Below, in pieces: positions 9,290 to 20,320 of a stretch of 64,000 nucleotides of DNA. Where the stretch lies: contig CM068540.1 in assembly GCA_035048495.1 (NCBI GenBank), positions 604,829-668,828 of the forward strand, read 5' to 3'. Both the position numbers and the translations under genes were made by a program. Source of the stretch: Euptelea pleiosperma. Taxonomy: Eukaryota > Streptophyta > Magnoliopsida > Ranunculales > Eupteleaceae. The notes beneath the pieces were generated by a model, which was not told where the DNA came from, made no database searches, and saw only the letters and a program-made list of their open reading frames with translations. Position 1 is the stretch's first letter, and every line of letters starts with the position of its first letter.

Positions 9290-12200
9290 TTGGTTTTGAT
9301 TTTCTTTCAAAATCAGACCTCTGGACAAGCCCCGACTTCCCGTCAACGTCAATCAGCAAAACAGGGACCTCCCTCAGCGCACTCAGTCACACAGGACACC
9401 GCACCACCAGTGTCTACCTCCTCTGGGGACACAGACTCGTTCTCTCCTACGGATCTTAAGCGACATCGCTGCATGATGGCCCAACTCAATGGCCAGGCCT
9501 CCACTTCCACATCTACATTTACTCATACAGGTACTAGGACTGCTTTTTCCGCCTCTACTGTACCTTCCAGCCCTTCTTGGATCATTGATTCAGGGGCGTC
9601 TGATCACATGACTGTTATGTCCTCCGTTTTCTCTAGTTATGGTATTTGCTCTGGTCGTGACAAAGTTCGGATAGCTGATGGCACCTATTCCTCTATCTCT
9701 GGAAAAGGGGATGTTCATGCCACACCAGCTCTCTCTGTCTTCTGTTTTGCATGTTCTGCAATTCACCACTAATTTACTATCCGTCAGTAGTCTTACCAAA
9801 AGTCTTAACTGCAGTGTAACGTTTTTTCCTTCTCACTGTGTGTTTCAGGATCCGGAGTCGAGGCGCACGATTGGCAGTGGACGTGAGGACGGTGGCTTAT
9901 ACATCCTAGATTCTTCGATTTCTGCATCTGCACACCAGTCTAGCATCAGTACTAGCAGTAGAGTCAATAAAGACCAGTTAATGCTTTGGCATAACCGGCT
10001 AGGTCATGTACCTGTGTCAGTCTTAAAACGTGTCTTTCCTGCTTTCTCTTCTGTTTTTGCAGTTCCGTTTCATTGTGAAACACGTGAACTGGCCAAACAT
10101 TATTGTTCTGTTTTTCCCGTTAGAATAAAAGTACTACTCTTTTTTCTATTGTGCATTCTGATGTGTGGGGCCCCGCGCCTGTGACTTCTTTGTTTGGATA
10201 TCGGTACTTTGTTACCTTTGTAGATGACTTTAGTGGTTGTACCTGGGTGTACCTTATGCGAACCAAAGATGCTGTATTCTCCATTTTCCAAGAGTTCCAT
10301 AAGATGGTTACCACTCAGTTCCATACCACTCTTAAGATTCATCGCTCTGACAATGGGGGGAATACCTCAATGGGGGTCTGAAATCCTACTTTGCTTCACA
10401 TGGCATTGTTCATCAGACCTCGTGCCCTTCGACACCTCAACAGAATGGGACTGCTGAGAGAAAAAATCGTTACCTTCTTGAAGTTAAGCGTGCTCTCCGG
10501 TTAGGCATGCAGGTTCCGAAACACTATTGGTCTGAGTCTGTCTTACTTGCTTCTTACCTCATCAATCGTATGCCCTCTCGGATTTCAGACTCCCCTATCT
10601 CTCCTGGTTCCTGACCGCCCGGCTTTCGTTGTTCCTCCAAAGGTCTTTGGGTGTGTTTGTTATGTCCATATTCATCGTTCTTCGAGGGACAAGTTAAATC
10701 CGCGGGCCTTAAAGTGCATCTTCTTGGGGTACCCCTCTAATAAAAAATGGTACAAATGTTATCATCCTGCTACCCGTCGCCGCTTCATCTCTATGGATGT
10801 CACATTCGCTGAGTCCATCCCCTTCTTTGGTGAGCAGACCTCTCTTCAGGGGGAGCATGATGTTGCAGAAGAGAGTGTCCACAGCCCTCTGCCTGTTTCT
10901 ATTCCTATGCCGGGACCTCAGTCTAGTGACAATGACACTTCCACTACTGCAGCTGATGTGCGTGTATATGTCAGAACCAAGAAGAAAGCACAAGCCATTG
11001 TCCCTGCGCCTACATCTGCAAGTCTCCCCTCGGATCCAGTTCCAGGTATTGCTTCTGTCCCGGCCTCAGTTCCTATTTCTGTTCTTGAGCCACATGCATC
11101 TCCTACTTCTGACGATCATATGAGCACTAATATTGACCTCCCTATTGCACTTCGGAAGGGTGTACGCACTTGTACGGAACACCCTATCTCACATTTTGTC
11201 TCGTATCAGTCTCTGTCTCCGTCATATCAGAATTTTGTCAGTATTGCCTCCTCTGTTTCTTTGCCTTCCAGTGTTGCAGACGCACTTAGTCACCCAAAGT
11301 GGAAAGAAGCTATGATGGATGAAATGTAGGCTCTTGAGAATAACAAAACATGGGAACTTGTTCAACTACCCAGATGAAAGAAACCTGTGGGGTGCAAATG
11401 GGTCTTTACAATGAAACATAAAGCTGACGGGTCAGTCAAACGATACAAGGCACGACTCGTAGCCAAGGGATTCACTCAGACATATGGGATAGACTATCAG
11501 GAGACTTTTGCACCTGTGGCCAAGATGAACTCAGTCAGAGTTCTTCTATCCTTAGCTGCCAACCTGTCCTGGCCATTACATCAACTAGATGTGAAGAATG
11601 CCTTTCTGCATGGAGATTTAACAGAAGAGGTGTACATGAAACTACCACCTGGGTTGACACTTGCTGGAAGTGACGACAAGGTATGCAAGTTAAGGAAAGC
11701 CCTGTATGGGCTAAAAGCAATCTCCAAGGGCATGGTTCGAGCGGTTTAGTAGTGCGATCAGACGAGTGGGCTACAAGCAGAGTCAGGCCGATCACACGTT
11801 GTTTGTGAAGCACCAGCAGACTAGTACCACGGCACTGATCGTTTATGTTGATGACATTGTCATCACTGGGAATGATCCTAAAGAGATAAAGTAGCTGAGG
11901 ACATTCTTGTCCTCGGAGTTTGAGACAAAGGATTTGAGGCCACTGAAATACTTCTTGGGAATTGAAGTTGCTCGGTCTCAGAAGGGCATCTTCATCTCTC
12001 AACGGAAGTATGTATTGGACCTTCTGGATGAGACTGGGTATTTGGGAGCTCGACCAGCAGAGACTCCAATTGATCAGAACCATCGGCTAAATTCTGAGGG
12101 TGACGCCCTTGAGGATGTCGCTATGTTTCAGTGATTGTTTGGCAGGCTGATCTACTTGGCACACACCCGTCCGGATATTGCTTACGCTGTTAGTGTTATC

Positions 12201-12797
12201 AGTCAGTTTATGCATGCACCACGGTCATCACATCTTGAGGCAGTTCACCGAGTTCTTCGGCACCTCAAGGGCTCTCCAGGTCGTGGAATACTGTTCGGGC
12301 GACATGGACACTTTAGAGTGGAATTATATACTGACGCAGATTGGGCAGGTTCAGTTACTGATCGTCGGTCTACGTCAGGATATTGTACCCTTGTTAAAGG
12401 AAATCTTGTCTCTTGGCGAAGCAAGAAACAGCCAGTTGTAACTCGTTCCAGTGCAGAGACAGAATTTCACTCTATGGCACATGGTGTGTGCGAACTCCTT
12501 TGGTTGAGGGCCATGCTTGAGGAACTGGGACTTCAGGTGACAGAGCCGATGAGCCTCTACTGTGACAACAAAGCTGCCATCAGCATTGCTCACAACCCAG
12601 TTCAGCATGATAAGACCAAGCATATTGAAGTTGATCGTCACTTCATCAAAGAGAAACTTCAACAAAGATTGATTTGTACTCCGTATGTGAGAACACAGGA
12701 ACAGGTTGCCAACATACTCACAAAGGGGGTGAACAAGTCTATTCTTCATACCTTGACTGGCAAGCTGGGCATGATGGATATCTTCGCACCAGCTTGA
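9290..12797 (+). pseudogene. Copia A polyprotein remnant (PR-IN-RT-RNaseH)
   Basis: The frame near 9500-9700 holds the aspartic protease site IIDSGASDHMT. LMLWHNRLGHVP and CETRELAKHY form the zinc-binding pre-integrase region; one Cys of the expected CETCxLAKH motif is Arg. The integrase core follows (SDVWGP near 10154, SDNGG near 10348), then a variable linker, reverse transcriptase from about 11380 with YVDD near 11849, and RNase H from about 12320 (YTDADW, SSAETEF, CDNKAAI). Breaks seen: a frame change near 9735, a frameshift near 10360, TAG at 11327, TGA near 11376, one extra base near 11717, TAG near 11892 and TGA near 12133. Gag is absent. No functional product is possible. Confidence 0.93.
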
Positions 12798-12804
12798 GGG
12801 GGAG

Positions 12805-12943
12805 TGTTGGAGTTTATGTAATACACCCACGTGGGTGTCTCAAGTGGGCTGCGTCCCACTTCCCACGTGGGGCCTTTTTTGGGTTTTCACTATTCACGTG
12901 AATAGTGTCGCGTGAATAGTGTTCTCCTTTGTAGGGTATCTCC

Positions 12944-13012
<69 letters not shown>

Positions 13013-13161
13013 TGAGTGCGGGAGACTGAAATTCATTCTCTCCTCTTCCCACAACTTCTCTCTTTAACCCTAATCTCCTTCTCCACCTTCCGCCTCCATT
13101 ACACTTTTTTCCCTCTTCTATCTACAACCTTCATCTACTGGTTACGACCTTATTTACAACA
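12805..13161 (+). repeat. Copia A 3' LTR with an expanded AT microsatellite
   Basis: Pair of the 8515-8855 LTR. It has two instead of three cacgtgaatag-type repeats (about 12886-12920). Its AT dinucleotide run (about 12950-13009) is roughly 60 bp, against about 26 bp in the 5' LTR. Both LTRs were identical at insertion, so these differences arose afterwards. Confidence 0.92.
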
Positions 13162-13166
13162 AGGCT

Positions 13167-14721
13167 CACCAAAGCCGAGCAGCAAGCCACCCTATATCAA
13201 CAACGCATCGCAAAGCCTACAATAAAGCAATTAAAGAACGTGTTTTTGGAGTTGTATTCTTGAGCAAATGTACTCATGCATGCCAGCTTCCAAATTTCCT
13301 CCTAAGTGAGAAGGCCCCTATTGAACTAGGTGTCGCCTCCAATGGTTATTATTACTTGTTAACCCCTGAGGGTGAACTGTTAAGCAACTTGATTAGTGGA
13401 ACATGGCTAGCCTAGGTGGGAAATATGATTTAAATATTAACTTATTTAATTCATATAAATACGCAATACCAAGTTCAAAAAACTTCTAAGAAAGGCCTAT
13501 TTTTTTTATAAGTATAGGAATGTCAAAGGCAAAAGCCAAGCAAACTACAAGGGAACCAGCTTTAGCGGTCGAGGTGGCCTGCTAAAGACTGATTTGAACC
13601 TAAAACAAAGATGAGAAAACAAAAAAACAATGCAAACTGCATCATACATCTCTCAAGCATAAAAGGTCCCATCTAAAAACGAAGTCTTCAAAGAAAAGCC
13701 CTCTACACTCCTTGAACAACTTCGACCATAAGAACATCATTCCCTTTCTATTTATAATGATTGCTTGCATATCTTGACTCTTTCCTTCGACTGTTCTCTG
13801 ATTTCTCTCCTTCCATAGACCCCAAATAATCGCAAAAGGAAGCATTCGCCATAAAATCTTCCCTCTCAAGGAAAATGCCTTACATTGCCAACCAAAAAGA
13901 AACTCCCTGAAAGTGCCCGACATCACCCAACTAGTTTTACGTCGCTGACTCTCTAAGTCACTCTCGAATTTCTTCAACTGCACCTCAACAACTAAATTCA
14001 ACAGTTCATTGCACAGAAGTCGCGGTATTCTCTCCATTGTCTTTTTTTGTCATTCTATACTTCAATTTTCCTTGACCTTATTAAAGCACTCACGAAGTTG
14101 GTCAACATTGAAATCTAACTTCTCTACCAATGTATTCTTATTCTCCCAAGCTAAAAGCAATGATTATCTTGATGTTGCCTCTTGAACATGCTCATGATAA
14201 CCATTAACACTTATGTTACCAACGTTACAAGAGTATTAGACGAAGAATCGATCACAGTATTTCAAGCGATGTGATCATTTTGAATCGGTTGGACATGTTT
14301 GACTCTCCCAAGTCAACTTAGGCGAGTCTCTCATTGACTCAGGCTTAGATTGTCAGGATCGCTCAAGTAAACTCAGTTTCAACCCCAGATGATCCAAGTC
14401 CTATGATGGAGACCTTGAACCATGGGCCTTACCCTTTGACAAAGTTGTTAACCCAATATCTTTCATGACCATCGATCTCACCGTAATCCTCTACCATGCT
14501 TGTATTTCGCAATAACTCGTTACCTTTTCTTTGATTCCCGTTACCACCCTTTGAACAGTCAAAAGCACCGCTATGTCCACCCCACAATGTAGTTCAAAAC
14601 ATGCCTCTTCAAGGGGAGTGTAGGAAGGAGCAAAAAAGACACTTTTTTCTCTCTTAATGGCGATACCTCTTTTGACAAGGCCAAAATTCTACCCGTTGAG
14701 CTCCTCTTGACAAGTGTGAAA
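13167..14721. other. Gap between copia A and B; only a LINE tail seen
   Basis: Apart from the LINE fragment at about 13501-13930 I see no supported gene. The part at 13930-14721 has no domain I recognise. Confidence 0.5.
13501..13930 (-). mobile_element. LINE 3' fragment
   Basis: The minus strand reads ILWRMLPFAIIWGLWKERN and then FEDFVFRWD, the conserved end of the plant L1 ORF2, followed by a 3' tail that appears on the plus strand as ttttttttataagtatagg at about 13501. It is a 5'-truncated copy. Confidence 0.8.
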
Positions 14722-14726
14722 GGAAC

Positions 14727-15049
14727 TGTTGGAGTTTATGTAATACACCCACGTGGGTGTCTCAAGTGGGCTGCGTCCCACTTCCCACGTGGGGCGTTTT
14801 TTGGGTTTTCACTATTCACGTGAATAGTGTCGCGTGAATAGTGTCACGTGAATAGTGTTCTCCCCATCATATATATATATATATATATATACAGTGAGTG
14901 CGGGAGAATGAATTGTTAATTCATTCTCTCCTCTTCCCACAACTTCTCTCTTTAACCCTAATCTCCTTCTCCACCTTACGCCTCCATTACACTTTTTTCC
15001 CTCTTCTATCTCCAATCTTCATCTACTGGTTACAACCTTATTTACAACA
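14727..15049 (+). repeat. Copia B 5' LTR
   Basis: 323 bp, TGTTG...CAACA. It has three cacgtgaatag/cgcgtgaatag repeats (about 14816-14856) and lacks the short cctttgtagggt segment present in the other three LTRs. Its AT run is about 20 bp. Confidence 0.92.
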
Positions 15050-15572
15050 CGGTATCAGAGCATGGTAGCTCTAGGGCATGTGTCTTTGTCCCCTAGAGAC
15101 TCCATTCCGATCTAAGACGGTTATGTGAGCATCCGGAGCAGATTAGAACTTTTGAAGAAATCGCAGCGATCATTCCTGCGCTATCCGGAGATTAATCTTG
15201 AGGCAAAACACCAGAGGCTCTTATTTCCTGGTTAGTTTTTTCCCTCAGCCGCATCAGAGATCCAGTTTATCTTCTTCTCAAGCTTCTCCAGCGTTTTTCT
15301 GGCCAACACGTTTTTCGAGAATTTTTGGGTTTTGGTTTTTTGTGATATTCGTGCAACAGCAGGCCCCTCTCTTCAGTACTGCTCGTGGAATAGTTCGAAA
15401 CTTGATTCGACGAATTCTAACCGTCAAAACCCTAGTTTCCAAAAATCACCCGGATCCCCCGCTACTTTTTGGGTTTTGATTTTCTTTCAAAATCAGACCT
15501 CTCTGGGCCCTCCTATCCAAGCCGCACCACTCATTGGGCCTTTAGGGATCCTCTAGACCTCACTTCGGTTTT

Positions 15573-16625
15573 TTGGGAGCTTCCGGTACACTACCTGCTA
15601 TTTTTGGTGGTCCTGCTCCGATGAGTTCCCCCGAGGCCACATCTGTGATTTCTAGCTCTTCCTCTAAGGATCGTCCTGTGACTCATGGCTCTCATGGAGA
15701 TCACAACCCTCAGCTCTGTATCACCACTGTGAAGCTCAATGGCACAAAGTTTCTGGAATGGAAAACTTCCGCTCTCATGTACATTGGGGGCCGTGGCTAA
15801 AGTGAGTATCTGACAGGTGCTACTAAAGAACCAGATCCGAAGGACAAATCTCATCGGATTTGGGTTATGGAGAACCTGACTGTCATGTCCTGGATTCTTC
15901 ACTCGATGCAAACCCAGATCAGCAAAGGGTTTATGTTCCTACCAACGGCCAAAGATGTTTGGGATGCCGTATCTCAGACATACTCCCAGGTAGGCAATTT
16001 CGCCAAGCTCTATGAACTAGAACAAGAGATATCTCGTCTTCGTCAGGGGGAGATGAAGCTAGGTACATATTATGCTTCCCTTCGAAGGAAATGGGAGGAG
16101 ATCGATCACTACCAGAGTTACTCCCCTAAGTGCGCAGATGACGTCAAGTCCTTCAAGGCGATGGTTGAACGTTCCCGGATCTTCCAGTTTCTCTCCAGCC
16201 TTCATCCGAGCTTTGAGGGAGCTCGTGTTCAGATCCTTGGTAGGGATCCTGCTTCTACCTCTCTAGCACAGGTCTATGGTTACATTCAGGGGGAGGACAG
16301 CCGTCGCTCTGCCATGCAACTCCGCAGTGGGAGTGATGCTCAGGACAGCTCTACCCTAGCTGCTACCAATCAGAAGGGCCTGACATTCAGTCCAAAGGAG
16401 TCTGGGGACCGACCCAGACCCAAGTGTGATCACTGCGGTCGCATGGGTCATATCCAGGCCACTTGCTGGAAGCTCCATGGAAGTCCCCCAGAACAGGCCC
16501 CGACTTCCCGTCAGCGTCAATCAGCAAAACAGGGACCTCCCTCAGCGCACTCAGTCACACAGGACACCGCACCACCAGTGTCTACCTCCTCTGGGGACAG
16601 ACTCATTCTCTCCTGCAGATCTTGA
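15573..16625 (+). pseudogene. Copia B gag (capsid/nucleocapsid), broken
   Basis: Gag would form the particle that packages element RNA. The first frame (15573-15800) holds LNGTKFLEWKTSALMYI, typical of the copia gag N-terminus, and stops at TAA where GRGxKSEYL would continue. The second (15867-16625) has VWDAVSQTYSQVGN, FLSSLHPSFEGARVQI and the nucleocapsid zinc knuckle CDHCGRMGHIQATC, an exact CX2CX4HX4C. A 2-bp loss near 16598 relative to element A shifts the frame before the protease. Apart from these breaks the region is well preserved, which suggests a fairly recent insertion. Confidence 0.9.
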
Positions 16626-16699
16626 GCGACTTCGCCGCATGATGGCCCAACTCAATGGCCGGGCCTCCACTTCCACGTCTGCATTTGCTCACATAGGTA

Positions 16700-19600
16700 C
16701 TAGGACTGCTTTTTCCGCCTCTACTGTACCTTCCAGCCCTTCTTGGATCATTGATTCAGGGGCGTCTGATCACATGACTGGTATGTCCTCCGTTTTCTAT
16801 AGTTATGGTATTTGCTCTGGTCATGACAAAGTTCGGATAGCTGATGGCACCTATTCCTATCTCTGGAAAAGGGGATGTTCATGCCACACCAGCTCTCTCT
16901 GTCTTCTGTTTTGCATGTTCCACAATTCACCGCTAATTTACTATCCGTCAATAGTCTTACCAAAAGTCTTAACTGCGGTGTAACATTTTTTCCTTCTCAC
17001 TGTGTGTTTCAGGATCTGGAGTCGAGGCGCATGATTGGCAGCGGACGTGAGGACGGTGGCTTATACATCTTAGATTCTTCGATTTCTGCATCTGCACACC
17101 AGTCTAGCATCAGTACTAGTAGTAGAGTCAATAAAGACCAGTTAATGCTTTGGCATAACCGGCTAGGTCACGTACCCGTGTCAGTCTTAAAGCGTATCTT
17201 TCCTGCTTTCTCTTCTGTTTCTGCAGTTCCATTTCACTGTGAAACATGTGAACTGGCCAAACATTGTCGTTCTGTTTTTCCCATTAGTGAGAATAAAAGT
17301 ACTACTCTTTTTTCTATTGTACATTCTGATGTGTGGGGCCCCACGCCTGTGACTTCTTTGTTTGGATATCGGTACTTTGTTACCTTTGTAGATGACTTTA
17401 GTAGTTGTACCTGGGTGTACCTTATGCGAACCAAAGATGATGTATTCTCCATTTTCCAAGAGTTCCATAAGATGGTTACCACTCAGTTCCATACCACTCT
17501 TAGGATTCTTCGCTATGAAAATGGGGGAGAATACCTCGATGGGGGTCTGAAATCCTACTTTGCTTCACATGGCATTGTTCATCAGACCTCGTGCCCTTCG
17601 ACACCTCAACAGAATGGGACTGCTGAGAAAAAAAATCGTCACCTTCTTGAAGTTGAGCGTGCTCTCCGGTTAGGCATGCAGGTTCCGAAACACTATTGGT
17701 CTGAGTCTGTCTTACTTGCTGCTTACCTCATCAATCGTATGCCCTTTTGGGTTCTCGAATTTCAGACTCCCCTATCTCTCCTGGTTCCTGACCGCCTGGC
17801 TTTCGTTGTTCCTCCAAAGGTCTTTGGATGTGTTTGTTATGTCCATATTCATCATTCTTCGAGGGACAAGTTAGATCCGCGGGGTTTAAAGTGCATCTTC
17901 TTGGGGTTCCCCTCTAATAAAAAAGGGTATAAATGTTATCATCCTGCTACCCGTCGTCGCTTCATCTCTATGGATGTCACATTTGCTGAGTCCATCCCCT
18001 TCTTTGGTGAGCAGACCTCTCTTCAGGGGGAGCATGATGTTGCAGAAGAGAGTGTCCACAGCCCTCTGCCTGTCTCTATTCCTATGCCGGGACCTCAGTC
18101 TAGTGACAATGGCACTTCCACTACTGCAGCTGATGTGCGTGTATATGTCAGAACCAAGAAGAAAGGATAAGCCACTGTCCCTGCACCTACATCTGCAAGT
18201 CTCCCCTCGGATCCAGTTCCAGGTATTGCCTCAGTTCCTATTTCTGTTCTTGAGCCACATGCATCTCCTACTTCTGACGATCATATGAGCACTGATATTG
18301 ACCTCCCTATTGCACTTCGGAAGGGTGTACATACTTGTACGGAACACCATATCTCACATTTTGTCTTGTATCAGTCTCTGTCTCCGTCATATCAGAATTT
18401 TGTCAGTATCGCCTCCTCTGTTTCTTTGCCTTCCAGTGTTGCAGACGCACTTAGTCACCCAAAGTGGAAAGCAGCTATGATGGATGAAATGTAGGCTCTT
18501 GAGAATAACAAAACATGGGAACTTGTTCAACTACCCAGAGGAAAGAAACCTGCGGGGTGCAAATGGGTCTTTACAGTGAAACATAAAGCTGACGGGTCAG
18601 TCAAACGATACAAGGCACGACTCGTAGCCAAGGGATTCACTCAGACATATGGGATAGACTATCAGGAGACTTTTGCACATGTGGCCGAGATGAACTCAGT
18701 CAAAGTTCTTCTATCCTTAGCTGCCAACCTGTCCTGGCCATTGCATCAACTAGATGTGAAGAATGCCTTTCTGCATGGACATTTGACAGAAGAGGTGTAC
18801 ATGAAACTACCACCTGGGTTGACACTTGCTGGAAGTGACGACAAGGTGTGCAAGTTAAGGAAAGCCCTGTATGGGCTAAAAGCAATCTCCATGGGCATGG
18901 TTCGAGCAGTTTAGCAGTGTGATCAGACGAGTGGGCTACAAGCAGAGTCAGGCCGATCGCACGTTGTTTGTGAAGCACCAGCAGACTAGTACCACGGCAC
19001 TGATCGTCTATGTTGATGACATTGTCATCACTGGGAATGATCCTAAAGAGATAAAGTACCTGAAGACATTCTTGTACTCGGAGTTTGAGACAAAGGATTT
19101 GAGGCCACTGAAATACTTCTTGGAAATTGAAGTTGCTCGGTCTCAGAAGGTCATCTTCTTCTCTCAATGGAAGTATGTATTGGACCTTCTGGATGAGACT
19201 GGGTATTTGGGAGCTCGACCAGTAGAGACTCCAAATGATCAGAACCATCGGTTGAATTCTGAGGAGGGTGACACCCTTGAAGATGTCGCTATGTTTCAGC
19301 GATTGGTTGGCAGGCTGATCTATTTGGCACACACCCATCCGGATATTGCTTACGTTGTTAGTGTTATCAGTCAGTTTATGCATGCACCATGGTCATCACA
19401 TCTTGAGGCAGTTCACCGAGTTCTTCGGTACCTCAAGGGCTCTCCAGGTCGTGGAATACTGTTCGGGCGACATGGACACTTTAGAGTGAAAGCATATACT
19501 GACGTAGATTGGGCAGGTTCAGTTACTGATCGTCGGTCTACGTCAGGATACTATACCTTTGTTGGAGGAAATCTTGTCTCTTGGCGAAGCAAGAAACAGC

Positions 19601-19965
19601 CAGTTGTAGCTCGATCTAGTGCAGAGGCAGAATTTCACTCTATGGCACATGGTGTGTGCGAACTCTTTTGGTTGAGGACCATGCTTGAGGAACTGGGACT
19701 CCAAGTGACAGAGCCGATGAGCCTCTACTGTGACAACAAAGCTGCCATCAGCATTGCTTACAACCCAGTCCAGCATGATAGGACCAAGCATATTGAAGTT
19801 GATCGTCACTTCATCAAAGAGAAACTTCAACAAAGATTGATTTGTACTCCGTATGTGAGAACACAGGAACATGTTGCCGATATACTCACAAAGGGGGTGA
19901 ACAAGTCTATTCTTCATACCTTGACTGGCAAGCTGGGCATGATGGATATCTTCGCACCAGCTTGA
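16700..19965 (+). pseudogene. Copia B pol (PR-IN-RT-RNaseH), broken
   Basis: The protease motif IIDSGASDHMTG is at about 16749. After a 2-bp deletion near 16855 and a further frame change, one frame (16875-18170) carries the pre-integrase zinc region (WHNRLGHVP, CETCELAKHC) and the integrase core with SDVWGP. At the second catalytic position YENGGEY replaces the usual xDNGGEY, so the Asp is Glu. TAA at 18168 and TAG at 18492 interrupt the linker. RT begins near 18550 and is shifted by one base near 18882. YVDD is intact at 19009-19020. RNase H follows (YTDVDW, SSAEAEF, CDNKAAI) and the frame ends at 19963-19965, just before the purine tract. Confidence 0.93.
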
Positions 19966-19972
19966 GGGAGAG

Positions 19973-20315
19973 TGTTGGAGTTTATGTAATACACCCACGT
20001 GCGTGTCTCAAGTGGGCTGCGTCCCACTTCCCACGTGGGGCCTTTTTGGGTTTTCACTATTCACGTGAATAGTGTCGCGTGAATAGTGTCATGTGAATAG
20101 TAACACGTGAATAGTGTTCTCCTTTGTAGGGTTTCTCCCCATCATATATATATATATATACAGTGAGTGCGGGAGAATGAATTAACAATTCATTCTCTCC
20201 TCTTCCCACTTCTCTCTGTAACCCTAATCTCCTTCTCCACCTTCCGCCTCCATTACACTTTTTTCCCTCTTCTATCTACAATCTTCATCTACTGGTTACA
20301 ACCTTATTTGCAATA
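19973..20315 (+). repeat. Copia B 3' LTR
   Basis: 343 bp, beginning TGTTGGAG. It has four cacgtgaatag-type repeats (about 20058-20115), the most of the four LTRs, and a shorter AT run than the others. The final CAACA is mutated to CAATA. Confidence 0.92.
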
Positions 20316-20320
20316 GGAAC

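Larger units (their letters stand above)
8515..13161 (+). mobile_element. Ty1/copia LTR retrotransposon A (4647 bp, gag deleted)
   Basis: The element is bounded by LTRs at 8515-8855 and 12805-13161, each TGTTG...CAACA, and flanked by a perfect 5-bp target duplication, AGGCT, at 8510-8514 and 13162-13166. A primer-binding site abuts the 5' LTR at 8856 (tggtatcagaac, initiator tRNA-Met type). A purine tract, gagggggag, lies just before the 3' LTR at about 12796-12804. The domain order protease, integrase, reverse transcriptase, RNase H defines Ty1/copia. About 1 kb covering nearly all of gag is missing relative to element B. Pol is broken by several stops and frameshifts, so it cannot be autonomous. 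Confidence 0.95.
14727..20315 (+). mobile_element. Ty1/copia LTR retrotransposon B (5589 bp, gag present)
   Basis: LTRs lie at 14727-15049 and 19973-20315, with a perfect 5-bp target duplication GGAAC at 14722-14726 and 20316-20320. The primer site next to the 5' LTR is cggtatcagagc (15050-15061), one base off the initiator tRNA-Met complement. The purine tract gagggagag precedes the 3' LTR at 19964-19972. It is closely related to A over the whole pol region but was inserted separately. It keeps gag, yet carries at least seven coding breaks. Confidence 0.95.

Noticed and set aside
11300..11400. Programmed stop-codon readthrough at the TAG shared by both copia elements
   Set aside because: The following bases (GCTCTT) do not match known readthrough contexts, and other shared frameshifts in the same gene point to simple inactivation.
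12375..12830. 151-aa minus-strand frame repeated at 19543-19998
   Set aside because: Antisense shadow of the RNase H region in both copia elements.
18700..19383. 227-aa minus-strand frame in copia B, with a matching one at 11535-12083
   Set aside because: It is the antisense shadow of the reverse transcriptase; its conservation follows from the sense strand.
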